Origin: Spongilla lacustris
Taxonomy: Eukaryota > Porifera > Demospongiae > Spongillida > Spongillidae
Direction: 5' to 3'
NCBI GenBank assembly: GCA_949361645.1
Contig: OX442421.1
Coordinates: 4,507,320 to 4,571,319 of the forward strand
DNA: 64,000 bases
A program made the translations under genes and the position numbers. Below, piece after piece: positions 9,841 to 21,289 of this stretch (positions are counted from its first letter, which is position 1; the number at the start of each line of letters is the position of its first letter). Below the pieces are notes generated by a model. The model saw nothing but the letters and a program-made list of their open reading frames with translations. It had not been told where the DNA came from and ran no database searches.

Positions 9841-12800
9841 AAATTATTACATAAAAATTCACCTGCTTTTTTGTGCAATGCACCTGCACTAGCTTCACTA
9901 ACAGCTGCATGTGCAGATCTAGTACAGATCTCTTGTGCTAACCATGGGTGGGTATTATTTAGCTTGAGGCTACTTTTATACTCCACCAGTATGGTATATG
10001 ATTTCTCAAAAAAGCGTTACAAACAGAAGCCATGTAAAAACTGTTCACCTAATGAATATTTATTGAAAGGGCAAGGTCAGGCTTTGAGTTTTCACAACTA
10101 AAATGAACTGACCTCCTTTTGTGCTGTTTACATAGGATAGCAGTACATGTAGCCCTAGATTTTTATTTTATTATCTTGTAAGACTACTGAGTATCATCAA
10201 TGTGAAGGCTTTTTCGTTTTATCATACCCAGTGGCAGTCAGGCACAATAACAATGTTGCGTTTGTAGATGTACAGCTACACAGAACATTTATACACAAGT
10301 TATGAAACCTCTCAGTCACGTGGATACACAAGCCTGATAATGCACGCATCACCAAACCATACAACGCATACACATGTAAAGTATATAAACCACACATACA
10401 CATACAAAGTATATCACTCAGTCGAATTCGAACGTACCTTTGGGCTTTTAGCAATTTTTTCCCCTGCAGCATGTTCAGCTGTCGATCGTTCTTGGAAATC
10501 ACATTCTTTTCGCAGAAGCAGAAGCGATAGAATCGTCCCTACGTTCTGTACTCTAGGCCTACATGGCCGCTGAATTTTCGCTGCACCATTGCCTCTTTAA
10601 AGATACTTTTGGCTCGGGTTTCTGGTGATGTAGTTCTTCCTCAGCGGTTAGTTTAGAAGCTCGGGGTTCCGCTGATATCATTCTCGGACCTAAGCATTGC
10701 TCTCTTTCCTTTATGTCCTATTTAACGCTCAACTATGAATGGCTTAATAATTACACCTATGGCCGTATGGCTTGAAACACACCATTTCTAGCCAGAGCTA
10801 CTGTAACAAGCGATCCGAATGAACATACTCACTTGTACGATATAACTTGAATATCTGAACCTATTGATACCATTGACATTCTTTGAAACGGCTCCCGTGT
10901 CGAGTTTTTCCCCCAGTAAAGTTATCAACATCTGTATTTATGTTATCGGTTCAAGGTCCAATACGATCCACGTGTATCTGACTCAAAAGGGCGCTACCGC
11001 TTGAAATTCTGAACATATTGGCACCATTTGCGTCCTTTGAGTTCTTTACAAATTAAGGAAGAAAAAAAATGGCGCTATTCCATCTGGGAACGAGGAAAAA
11101 CAGGATTCCTTTTGTTCTCTTGAACCACACGGTTTTGCAACATCAAACAAACATGAAACGGCTCTTTTTTGACTTCTTGTTCGATACCGACAACTAGCTA
11201 AGCGAACCGATTCATAGAAGTCCCGTTAGAAACGAGTCCCGTTTATAAAATGACATTTATGATCGGGGTCAAATCCTATATGAGAGTAACGTAACTCTTG
11301 ATATGTGCGTGTGCGTGCGCGTAGGCCTATGTTTGTGTTGGTGCGTGCTTGTTTTTGTTGGCGCGTGATTTGTGCAGTTCGTTTGCGCGCTAATGTGTGT
11401 GCGTGTGTGCACGCATTTGTCTAGTTCGATCGCGAGTTATGAGTGTCTTCCTTTTCTTACACATTGCAACGTATCTGATCAACATAATTCATATAGTATC
11501 TGTCTATACCAAGTCATATTTACAGAAACTCAATTCATAGCAGTCACAAGACATCATAGTATCAGTGAGGGTATTAGTACCAACATTACATCTTTTGTAA
11601 ACAAGTGGTAAAGAACAGACCATTGAATTGATAATTGCCTAGGCCTAGTCAGTGTTATAAATCTGGGATGCATGAGGTTGGCCACAGGCTACACTGTTTC
11701 AAAGACTGCATCTCAAAATGTAATTGGATCCAGACCAAAGACCCCACAATAATAACTTATGTATCCCTTCTTGCCCTAGGAAAGGTGTCAGTGTGTTTGA
11801 CGCACAATAGGAAGTGTGTTTGGGTGTGGGGGCACCATTAGCGGTTGTATATGTAAGAAATATGAACAAATGCGCAGGCAGGGAGTTGAAATGGCATGGT
11901 ACTCCTATGTGGGAATCAGGGTCTGGGTACGAGACTAACGCGCTAGGTCCGTGAATTATACGTATGGGTATGGGGAACGCTTGTCGGACGCTTTTATTTG
12001 CTTTATGCCAAACATCTATATCTGACATCAAGGGGCAGTCCGTAGGTAAATTCTACATCTCAGCATCAGTACTACTGTATAGTACCGAATTCGGGACGTC
12101 GTCTGAATTTTGGAGGTACTCCTCTCGTCGCTTAGCTCTCCTTTGTTGTTGTAGTGAAGGCATTTTGATAAAAACAACTTTGTTAGCTAAAAGTGGTGAG
12201 CAAAACTGAAAACACAAATTAAACCCCCCCCCCCCCCACCTGTTCCAAATATACAAAAATACACAATTCTAATTATACGTAAACATTGCCATAGGAACGC
12301 TTTTAATATGCACTGCATATTACGTAATGATTACGTGTACTGCCGTTGTGAAAATACCACCATAGTAGGCACTGAGGAATCCTTGATTTCAGACCGTAAA
12401 ATCCTAGACATCAGAAGAAAATTTTTCTGTTTGCAATTTTAAAAATATTTATTGACTCCATTTGGTAAAAACGATGTGGTATCTTCATTGTGCTTCATTG
12501 TGCCTTACTATGCATTCAGAACGACTGCCAAATGCGTGAGCAATAGACCAGACTAGTTTTTAGGTTTTAAAACACGCACTGAATTTATTAAGTGTTGTTC
12601 AAATCGAATATAGTTTCCTGGTCACGATGTTCGACTCCAAAACACTGCGTCCCCTCCATGGTAAGTACTCTCCCCTCTAGATAATTCATCCTTCTATCTT
12701 TCTACAAAGTTTCATAAAGATTTACGAAGCGCAGGGTACCTTCTACGATGCGCCAGTTACTGAACATCTTTGGACCGATACATCAAATTTGTACTATACA

Positions 12801-13314
12801 CCTGGATCTACAGAAACATAATTTTTTATAACTTAGATCATAACTTTTGGGTTTGGATCACAAAAAATGTCGAAATTCCTATCTGACACTGAATTTTCAG
12901 GGTGAAAACATTAAGGTATCTTCAGGTTAAGGTTTTTGGCTTACACCTCAACAAAAAGTTCGACTTAAGAGCTCCTTTTTGTTGCACAGATAGCTCATTA
13001 TAGTAGCTTTATATATGGAATGTTTGAACTCTTAACTCCAATTTGTTGTGAAGTTAGGATTGTTTTTATAAGGTTTTTGATATGAGTGCTGCTTAGCATC
13101 ATTACGGCCGAATTAATTCGACTTAAGAGATGAAAATCATGTCATACGATTCAGAGGTCCCTAAAGTAACCATATAATTTTTAATAATTTATTGGACATT
13201 TGCTAACCATACTAAACATTGCTATAAAGGCAGAAAAGCTTAAAATTTAAGAAATTGTATTTAATGTTAGGATTCTTCAGTAAATGTATTTGATTACGTT
13301 ACATCACTGAGGGT
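9841..13314. other. long stretch with no recognised gene
   Basis: I find no recognisable protein. A short minus-strand open segment around 10431-10560 ends at a good donor-like AAAG|GTACGT on that strand and could be an exon, but it has stops upstream in frame. 11300-11420 is (GT/GC)-rich. A poly-C run sits at 12223-12238. 10620-11280 and 12260-13300 show only scattered stops in all frames. Confidence 0.55.
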
Positions 13315-13515
13315 GTGCGAACTACAGATAGCCAGTTATCCGCGTCAAACACCACGGGTTCTTTTCTGAAATCAGAACCAATGCAGCTTGGCATCCCAGA
13401 TGGACCATTCTGGAACAAGAGCCACGAGCCTAATCCGAAAGCGCGTGATATGACGGGTCTATTAGCGGAAGATCTCGATATCTCAGAGAGGAGGCAAAAG
13501 CATGGTGCTTGTTGA
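13315..13515 (+). CDS. short uncharacterised open frame, possible exon
   Basis: A 66-residue frame (opening with GTG) with balanced composition, ending TGA 13513-13515. It includes KSEPMQLGIPDGPFWNK and PKARDMTGLLAEDLDISE. A splice-acceptor-like ACTACAG precedes ATAGCCAG near 13326. It is GC-richer than the AT-rich flanks, as real exons here are. There are no neighbours on the same strand and the family is not recognised. A chance ORF or old transposon fragment remains possible. Confidence 0.25.
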   Translation: MRTTDSQLSASNTTGSFLKSEPMQLGIPDGPFWNKSHEPNPKARDMTGLLAEDLDISERRQKHGAC

Positions 13516-14040
13516 ACTCGTTAAACGAATCAGAATTTCAGCTGTCGCTTATGACACAAATTGCAGCAATATAATAATGTAATATAATTATATACATGCA
13601 TATACATGTATAATCAACAATGTTGATCTCAACCGAACAGCCATAGCTGCTCTGGTACTGCAACGAGTACAATAGTCAGCCAGGTGAGGGCCTTTATACG
13701 TAGTATACCACCATTAAAATACTTTCTACTATGGTTTTCAAGTGTAGCTGTGAATGATTATAGTTACATGCTTATAGCCTCATAAGATGTCTATACATCT
13801 TGCAAAAAATATATACTATGACAGCAGCAAACTTTCATTTCCAGAGTATTTGCTAATTTAACTTCTTTGCAAGGTGCATGTAAATTTCACCAACGTGCTA
13901 TACGATGGGCAGATAACTCATAAGGCATGCAAGTTACCAAAAGTAAAAGTAAAATCAGTATTGAATGATGAAGAATATCGAATTGATAGTTATTGACATG
14001 CTCATGGACTATTTAATTGGTGATTAATTATCATGCCTAG
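13516..14040. other. non-coding stretch, nothing recognised
   Basis: AT-rich sequence without visible exon, repeat or transposon landmark. Confidence 0.55.
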
Positions 14041-14458
14041 TACCTTCCCCAGGCTCAGTAGATGTAGGCCCCGGCCCCTAAGCTCCCCAGCTACATGCTA
14101 ATTCTGTGCTCCAGTCCCCCAAACCCCCAGTTGACTGATTGGCGAGAATAGGGGGCCAGAGCGAGAACCCCTCCTGAGCTGTGACCATGCAACCCCGATC
14201 TGTGGGCTGTGGGGAGCTCCCGTGAGTGACGCTGGTCACCAGCTGGGAGTCCCTGAGGCCAAGCCATGCGTGGCTTGTTAGGTCATGTGGGGGGAGAGTC
14301 GGGGAGAAAGGCACCAGATGTGGGTGACCTGCATACCAAGCCAGGACTTGGGTCCCCGAGTTAGAAGGTCAAGCCCGGTAGTGACCCGCCCAAGGTTTAT
14401 CCCCCACATACACGCCCGATCAGGTTACCTTTCAAACTGGCCGGATTGTGAGAGGACG
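14041..14458 (-). other. GC-rich flank downstream of the recombinase fragment
   Basis: This stretch is much more GC-rich than the surroundings and on the minus strand follows the recombinase frame. It may be the 3' non-coding end of the DIRS-like element. No inverted terminal repeat or circle junction could be identified by eye. Open frames at 14078-14314 have no recognisable content. Confidence 0.4.
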
Positions 14459-14640
14459 GGGGGGGGGGGGGGGGGGGGGGGGGGGTGAAAGATGGACGTA
14501 CGTTTGGAACGTCTTGCTCCGCCAGCAGCCCAGCTGCATTATCGTGGTTGCAGAGAACCCTGCCTTGGCAGCGGCTGTAGCTGCATCGATGCAGAAGCTG
14601 TGGGTGTTGTACCACTCAGATTGATTGATACCCATCTAGA
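14440..14640 (-). pseudogene. tyrosine-recombinase C-terminal fragment of a DIRS-like retroelement
   Basis: On the minus strand, 14635 towards 14490 reads EWYNTHSFCIDAATAAAKAG, then FSATTIMQLGCWRSKTFQTYV. This matches the C-terminal pattern of eukaryotic tyrosine recombinases: HxxR, GxxxxxI..LGRW, then Tyr. The HxxR Arg is Cys here (HSFC) and LGRW is LGCW, so the copy is dead. The final Tyr (QTYV) is kept. The open frame then runs into a poly-G tract at 14459-14485. Together with the RT piece at 15990-16560 on the same strand it fits the order RT then recombinase of DIRS elements. Crypton or another YR element is the alternative for this fragment alone. Confidence 0.7.
14459..14485. repeat. 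poly-G tract
   Basis: Homopolymer of about 27 Gs, prone to slippage and possibly mis-sized in the assembly. Confidence 0.9.
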
Positions 14641-14696
14641 CTAGGTGGCAGTGTAGCAATGCCCAAAAGGCCTTGGAAGTCAGTGGTGAGCCATTT

Positions 14697-15989
14697 GATC
14701 GAAGGTCTAGGTCGCACAGATCTACATCTGCAAATCACACAGCTTCGAGTGACTGATTGGATAGCTCTTCGTCCGCCAATCAAATAAAGGCAACTATTCA
14801 ATGACGCAGCAGTCAATGTTGGTCGAGCATGCAACAGGCAAAGTTGAGCCTGCTGAGAGGATGAGTTCCATGTAGAATTACAGGATGTTGTTTGTCATAA
14901 TTTAACTGTAAATTTTGCTCACAACCACCCACACGTCGAATATATTTGTCATCCAAGAAGGGACTCAGGGATAACAAAACATTGGATCTTGGAAGGCACT
15001 TGCTCTTCTGTAGATTTACAATCTCAGTGTTGAATGAACTCAATTGAGTTACACGTAGCCCATAATTCTCAGCTTGTTCAAATTCTTCCACGAGTATTTT
15101 GAACAAGATGCTTTCTGTGCACTTGACAGTTATGCACAAAACGATACATCCAACCAGTGACTCGCACAAGTTTGTAAAACTACAGAAATGGTTATAAGGA
15201 AAGATGAGATCAGATATGATAGCAACATGGCAGGTTTCCTTAATCTCGAAAGAGGGCTGGATTTTTGATGAATCGTCCATCTCAGGCTAGCAATGATGCC
15301 CAATCGTAGCCAGTCAGGTCCTTTCCACCATAACTGATGAGGTCATGGGTCACCTTCCAATAGAAAAAATAACTCCCAATTATTCAGTCGTGTAGGAGTT
15401 CATTATGCAGGACCTTTTTACATCAAGCACGGTTATGTTAGCAAACGTATCACTATCATGGCATACATTTGTGCCTTTGTCTCGCTGTCCATAAAAGCAG
15501 TACGTATGGAACTTGTTTCTGATATGCCAATACTGATTTGGAGTGATCATGGTAGAATCTTTGTGCACGTGGGTGCTACCGAGATTGAAAGAGTTTTATG
15601 AATTTTTACAGCAACCCAAAACAAATGATTTCTGTTTTAGTCAGAGAAATAATATTCATTCCTGAAAGGGCACCACATTTCGGTGGACTGTGGGAGACTG
15701 CTGTGAAAAGTATCAAGAAACACATTGTAGGAACTGTCATACTAACCTTTGAAGAAATGACCACTGTCTTAACTCAGATTGAAGCTTGCCTCAACATTTG
15801 ACCATTATCTTGTGGTGATGATGGTGTACTACAGGCACTAACACCTGCATGGTCACTTCCTTATTGGAAGGCCATTGGAAACTCTGCCGATACCTCAGCC
15901 ACTTACTGTGTTGAAACGGTGATACCTTTGTCAAGGACTAGTGAAACATTTCTGGAAACGTTGGTCAAATGAGTAAATACTCTTCAAAG
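14697..15989 (+). pseudogene. BEL/Pao integrase-region fragment with an internal inversion (copy 1)
   Basis: 15353-15989 reads on the plus strand as BEL/Pao integrase core and C-terminal side, including [19 protein letters not shown] and LTQIEACLN, with several stops. 14697-15352 is homologous to the region just upstream in the element (zinc-binding and pre-integrase part) but lies on the minus strand (VILHGTHPLSRLNFA, ASLNSCLYLIGGRRA). In the intact order seen at 45.9-47.9 kb these two parts are collinear, so here the 656-bp upstream part is inverted in place. Identity with the second copy is very high. It sits between the two halves of a DIRS-like element. Confidence 0.85.
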
Positions 15990-16560
15990 GTAAATAGTGA
16001 ACAGCGACCAGGTAGTTGTTATGGAGGATCCAGTGCCGGGCCTCTGCAAAGGAACGGGGCAGATCTGAGCCCAAAGGGTAAGCAGGTTGTCCAGGTAGAA
16101 GCTGCCTTGCCACTGCATGCCCAAGAGATCCCAGTCATCTGCACCATGGAGAACAGGTCCATAGCATCTTCCACCGTGGCATAGTGGACTGCATGGGAAT
16201 TGCTCCCTGTGAATGCTTGCGTCTGCCCGATACCTGTGGGTGAGGTACGCACCGTGCTGCGGCATGGTAGCACTAGGCTGCTAGAGCTGCAGTGTCCCGT
16301 TGCCAGCCCGCAGAAGAGGATTCGCTCGACGAGGAGTGGTCGGCGCTTCCGTCGTCCGACACGGAATGGTTGCTCGCTCCGGCCGTGGGCTCCCACTCCA
16401 TAAAACGTGATGCAAACCGACAAGCACTCCTGAAGCACCGGGGAGTGCTGGGAGGCTGCCAAAGTGTGCATATAATCTCACAAGCCGGCCATGGCGCGCA
16501 AAGGGTAACAATGGGAAGGGCGAGGCTCGCGTCCGTTTACGGCAATGAGCCTGGATAACC
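15990..16560 (-). pseudogene. DIRS-like reverse-transcriptase fragment
   Basis: Minus-strand frames contain HAVHYATVEDAMDL followed, after apparent deletion, by DDWDLLGMQWQGSFYLDN, and in an adjacent frame LPFGLRSAPF. This is the series seen in DIRS-type RTs: the 'VDDA' region, then the D.LLG..W.G.f..d..LPFGLRSAP block. The catalytic-Asp segment between them is missing and at least one frameshift is present. The piece lies upstream, on the same strand, of the recombinase fragment at 14440-14640. The sequence nearer 16560 is Ser-rich and not identified. Confidence 0.6.
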
Positions 16561-18424
16561 GCAAACGTCTGCCCGCAAATGCTGATGGGGAATTACTAGG
16601 TCCCCATTAAACTCTGTTTAGCTCCCTAAACAGTACCTTTAATGTTTGTGGCCAATGAAAATTATATTATTCAATGCTAATGATATTGTGCTCAAGTGTA
16701 TGCATGATAGTCAGTTTTTTGTTCACAATTTGAACATATGCATGTGATGAATTTTAGTTAAAAACCTTCTAAAAGTCTTAACAAAGTCAGAACCACTTAT
16801 ATACAATGTTTAGAATTAATATCTTACAGAATGGCTAGTTTATGCTTTATTGTTCCTCAACCGTCACAGTTTTTATTGCGATTACGCATTGACCACTGTA
16901 CTAAAAAAGTTGTCACTTTGGCGCTACATATCTCCAGTGCTAAATATGCTACGGTGACACACAAAGTACTTTTCAACGCAGCTTTTTTTTGCTCTTTCTA
17001 ATGATAATAATATTATAATCTTTTGAGCATTTTTAAAAAAAATCCGCAGTGCCTACTGCAAGTTGCATTAAAAGTTTCCCAGCCTTATCATAGATGAAAT
17101 AAAATGTTATGAGGGGGGACTGGAGGTGGACAGTTTGCTCTAGTGCACGTGTAGATTGTCCTGGGAGGACATTGTACACTAGTGCAGAATGTCTGGGGGG
17201 ACATTGTACACTAGTGCAAAACGTCCGGGGGGACAAATTTATTGAACACTACGACACCGGCCGTAACTTTATGTATGTGTGTGGTCTGTGAGCATGTGTG
17301 CATGGTGTATCAATGTATGGTATTTATGCATGTATGTGTGTGCATGTGTATAAAAGGAAATTTTATCGCTGGGTGCTGACCAAGAACTTTGAGACACTTA
17401 ACCCTCGAGGAACAAAGATGCTGCGACCATCCCTATCTCTTCCCTTCTGCTACAATGGTTAGAACTTCTCAATACAATAAATAAAATTTTATTTATTTAT
17501 TTGAGAAACCATGGCAGCAGCTAGCAGCTTCTCCTACTACACCCAACTCTTCATCCCCCACTACGTTCAGCATGTCATCATCATCAAGATCCCATGCCTT
17601 TTTGGCCACGGGAGCCACACTGGACCTGACTTGGGCTGCTGTTGGAATGACCGACGTGGGGCATGTGATGGGGTAGCTGGTATGCCACCACCATCACCAC
17701 CCTGATCCAACTGGTTCACAGGGTATTCGTGGTTGCCGGCTGCATGTCAACATGTAGTCAAGAGTTATCAGTTTCAATCAGATGTCAGCACATAGAGGTA
17801 CTTCACCCCTCCTTGGGAAGAGCAATATTAGCACTGAGTAACACCACACAGCCATCAAATGTGCACCTTGATCCCAGCCACCAAACATGTGCCACCCCCA
17901 GCCACCAAACAGGCGCTCCGCCCCCAGTCACCAAACTGCCGCATCTACCTGCTGTTGTATCTCAATCTGCCTAATGCTGCAAGTGTGCTCCGCCCCCAAA
18001 GTTGGGCGGAATGTGTGTAACCTGCATTCAATCATTTTTTTGTGCTACTTGGGTAAGTTCTATATGTGAACGTATTGTAATCAGATTATCCCCTCAGAAA
18101 GTATGCATAAAATGAGGTATATATGATACCACTTTTATACAATGCCATAGTCATCATTGGGGATAAAAACATATGAATACATGTAATGTAACTTAGCTTT
18201 ATGAAAATAATTGCAGCACAGAAAATCAAGTTGTTTGCCGTTAGTTCGATATCTGTGAATATGAAGTGCATTTATTAAATAAATTTTATAATTATATGGG
18301 ACAATTCATGGCTTTCACATATATATTTATACAATGTAAGAAAATTCCATTATGTTTCAATTGCTATAACTTCTAATCGGTTAAAGCTATCGACATCTTA
18401 TTATCAAAACTTCATACCACACCA
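16561..18424. other. no gene recognised; short direct repeats at 17127-17235
   Basis: 17127-17235 has two to three copies of a unit containing GACATTGTACACTAGTGCA and TCTGGGGGGAC, with an inverted-repeat look near its right end. 17485-17505 is an ATTT/ATTTA microsatellite. 17870-18000 is Pro/Thr-codon rich with repeated GCCACCAAAC, probably low complexity. No convincing exon was found. Confidence 0.5.
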
Positions 18425-18690
18425 TTTCTCTATTGTAAGAGATATAAAAACATTTTCTCTAAGAAAGTTAGTGGTACATAGGATTTGAAGGTTGCGTAAA
18501 AAGGAAGGGAAAAAGGGATCAATGATGGTAGAATTTTTTTGAATAGTCCTATATTTAGCACTTTTGTAGTACGAACATTTTACGATGCTAAATATAGGGC
18601 TATTCAAATAATTAGTACCATCATTGATCCTTGTTCCCTTCCTTTTTACACCACCATTGCATTCAAATCCTATACTGTAATATCGTCAAG
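18425..18690. mobile_element. fold-back MITE, family A, second copy
   Basis: The arms pair around a loop near 18560-18585. Landmarks shared with the 6503-6779 copy are TCTCTAAGAAAGTTAGTGG, AGGATTTGAAGG, the AAGGAAGGG block, and CCTATATTTAGCAC flanking the loop. The right end lacks the outer TTTCT/ATATA part, so this copy is truncated or diverged on that side. Confidence 0.85.
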
Positions 18691-18833
18691 CATCAAGTTT
18701 AATGTAAAAATGCCAATTACATGACCGACAATTACACAGCAATCATGCACATAAATCACATTCCTTACCCATGCGCCATGCGTAAGCTATTAGGTTATTA
18801 CATCCTCTCCCCTCCCGAAGGAAAACAATTGTT

Positions 18834-21273
18834 TTACCATCCATATCTATCTGGATGTCGCCAAACCTGACTGTGGTATTTCTTTGATTGAATTTCTAAC
18901 TTGCCGCCTGCTTCATTCATTACTTCCCCCTCTGTTTCCGAACCCACATTATCATTCCCATGTGCTTTGACGACCATCGGCTTTTCTGGAACGGATTTCG
19001 TACTTTCTCCCCCTTCCATCTGATCATTGTCCTCCTGTCCTTGATCACTCATCACCTCAAGACCAATATTAATGTTTTCCGCCCAATCCCACCGATTTTC
19101 GTTCTGTTCTTCAAGAAGCTCACTTAGCTGATCCAGATGCCTGCGACAGACTATTCCTCCCTCCAGCTGTACAATAAATGACACCACTCCCGTACACTTC
19201 ACTATCTCTCGCTTCTTCCACTTCCATTTTCTGCCCTTTTCGTATACCTTCACATACACTTTACTTCCGGTCTGCAGTTTCCTTTCCTTAGTACGAACGT
19301 CATGGTACACTTTATGTTTTTCTGCTGCTTTTTCCTTTTTGTCAGCAAGATTTGGGTGCAACAAATTCGATCTGCCCCTCAGGCATCTTCCCAGTAATAA
19401 TTCCTCAGACGACAGCTTTGTCACACTTTGAGGAGTCATCTGATACTGGAACAACAATCTAGCAATTTTGTCACTTTTCGTCCCTACTTTCATCTTCCGT
19501 AGTCCATTCGAGGTTGGGTGATATGGAGCAGATGTGATGTGCATTACCCCATTCTTCTTTAAGAAATCCTTAATTTCTTTGCTGATGAAACAAGGCCCAT
19601 TGTCGGAAACCAGAGATTCCGGAATACCAAATCTCGCAAACATGGCTCTCAACCTTTGAATGGTAGATCATGCTGTGGCTTCTTTCATATCTTCAACTTC
19701 AATCCACTTCGAGTGTGCATCAATCACCACCAACAGCATTTTCCCCCACATAGGCCTCACAAAATATAAGTGCAGTCGGGCCCAAGGCCTAGTAGGCCAC
19801 TTCCATGGGTGAAGTGGAGCATGTGGAGATGATGCTTGTTGTGTTTGGCATTCTTCACATCTTCCTACCATTTCTTCGATATCTTGGTCCATATGAGGCC
19901 ACCAGACTTGGTAGTCTGAATATACACGCACGTGCCTCCCTCTCTATTTGCGAGTAATTCCGCTCAGCCAATTTTAGTGTTCTAGACGCAAATGCTATGG
20001 GTCGTTCCTTTCCATCCTGTTTTTTGTGAGACAACACATCTCCCACTCCATATGACGAAGCATCACATGGCCAGTACTATCTCTTCTGCTGGATCAATAT
20101 GTGTCAAGACCTTCGTTGAGGTCAAGAGACGCTTCGACGCTTCAAAAGCAACTTTATTTCTTTATTCCATTGCCACGCCACGTTCGGTTTGAGCAACTGA
20201 TACAGGGGTGCCAAAGTAGCTGCTAAGTTGGGTAAGAATCTTTTATAGTACGTTAACAGTCCTTAGTTCTGTCACATTCGTAGGATCAGTGGCTTGATGA
20301 ACTGTTTTCTACAGGGGATATGCCATCAATTTTGTGACCAAGGTTACGACTGATTTCATCATAAATACACACATCAACTTTTCAGCTTCATGCCTCCTTT
20401 TCTAACCTCTGAAAGACTGAAAGTGTTCTTGATTTGTGTGCCCTTTAATCAAGATACACCATAACATTCGGTATGCCTAGGAGCAAGGTTTCCATAATTC
20501 GCTGCAAAATACCCGGTGCCAAGGACACCCCAAAAGGTATAGCAAAACAACCCTTTGTGTGCATTGATCACTGTTAGCTTCTTTGGCTCTTTATCCTGTG
20601 CTAGCTGTGTATAAGCTTGGTTCAAGTCTAACTTGGTAAAAGATTTACCTCCTAGCCAATAAATCTTCCACCTTTGGAATAGGGTACCTATCCAGCTTCA
20701 AAGCAGGATTTACTGACACATGAAAATCACCACAAATCCTTACTTTAACATTCAGTTTCAATACTGCCACAATAGGTGCAGCCCAATTAGAAAATTCTAT
20801 TGGTTCTAAAATACCCTCCTCCAACCTTCTTAACTCAATTTCCACCTTCTCCCTCATGGCTTATGGAACTAGTCGAGCCCAAAAGAATTTGGGTGATGCC
20901 TCTGAATCTAGTGCTAGTTTCACTTCTACTCCTTCGAGTCGTCCCAATTGCTCTGAGAATACTTCTTTGTGATTCTCCAAAACCTGCTCAAGAGAAGGAA
21001 TATCTTTTCAATCTAGCACCTTATCCCAATTTATCTTGAAACAGTCCAACCAGTCTCTTCCCAACAAGGAAGGCCCATTCCCTTTAGCACCACAAAGGGT
21101 ACCTTCTCTGTTCTGTTATTCCAACATACTCTTGGTTCCCATTTCAGATTTGAATCTGGTGTTCTTGCGTATACTTCATATCCGATGATCTGAAGCGAGT
21201 CTTCTGGACATGAGATCACTGCCACCTCGCGCAAGTCATCCAATCCTTCAATCCCCACGTAGGGTACTTTCAT
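18834..21273 (-). pseudogene. decayed Ty3/gypsy pol (protease-side, RT, RNase H, integrase)
   Basis: Read from 21273 downwards on the minus strand. A segment with LREVAVISCPEDSLQIIGYE lies where protease/spacer is expected. 20857-20645 reads RT N-terminal (NWAAPIVAVLK, VRICGDFHVSVNPALKLDRY, PIPKVEDLLA). About 20620-20470 has the catalytic-region side in broken frames. 20046-19930 is RNase H (GKERPIAFASRTLKLAERNYSQIE). 19931-19668 is the integrase zinc region and core (WWPHMDQDIEEMVGRCEECQ, VVIDAHSKWIEV). 19652-18834 continues the core (FGIPESLVSDNGPCFISKE, ITSAPYHPTSNG) and ends in a basic C-terminal tail. Integrase D,D,E positions are partly visible. Multiple stops and frameshifts. No LTRs recognised. 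The last piece is open for 272 codons, so decay is moderate. Confidence 0.88.
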
Positions 21274-21289
21274 TTTTCATTTAATGTAT

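Noticed and set aside
10197..10573. Possible exon on either strand near 10.4 kb
   Set aside because: The minus strand has a donor-like GTACGT and a short sensible peptide, but upstream stops and no acceptor or start fit. Too weak to call.
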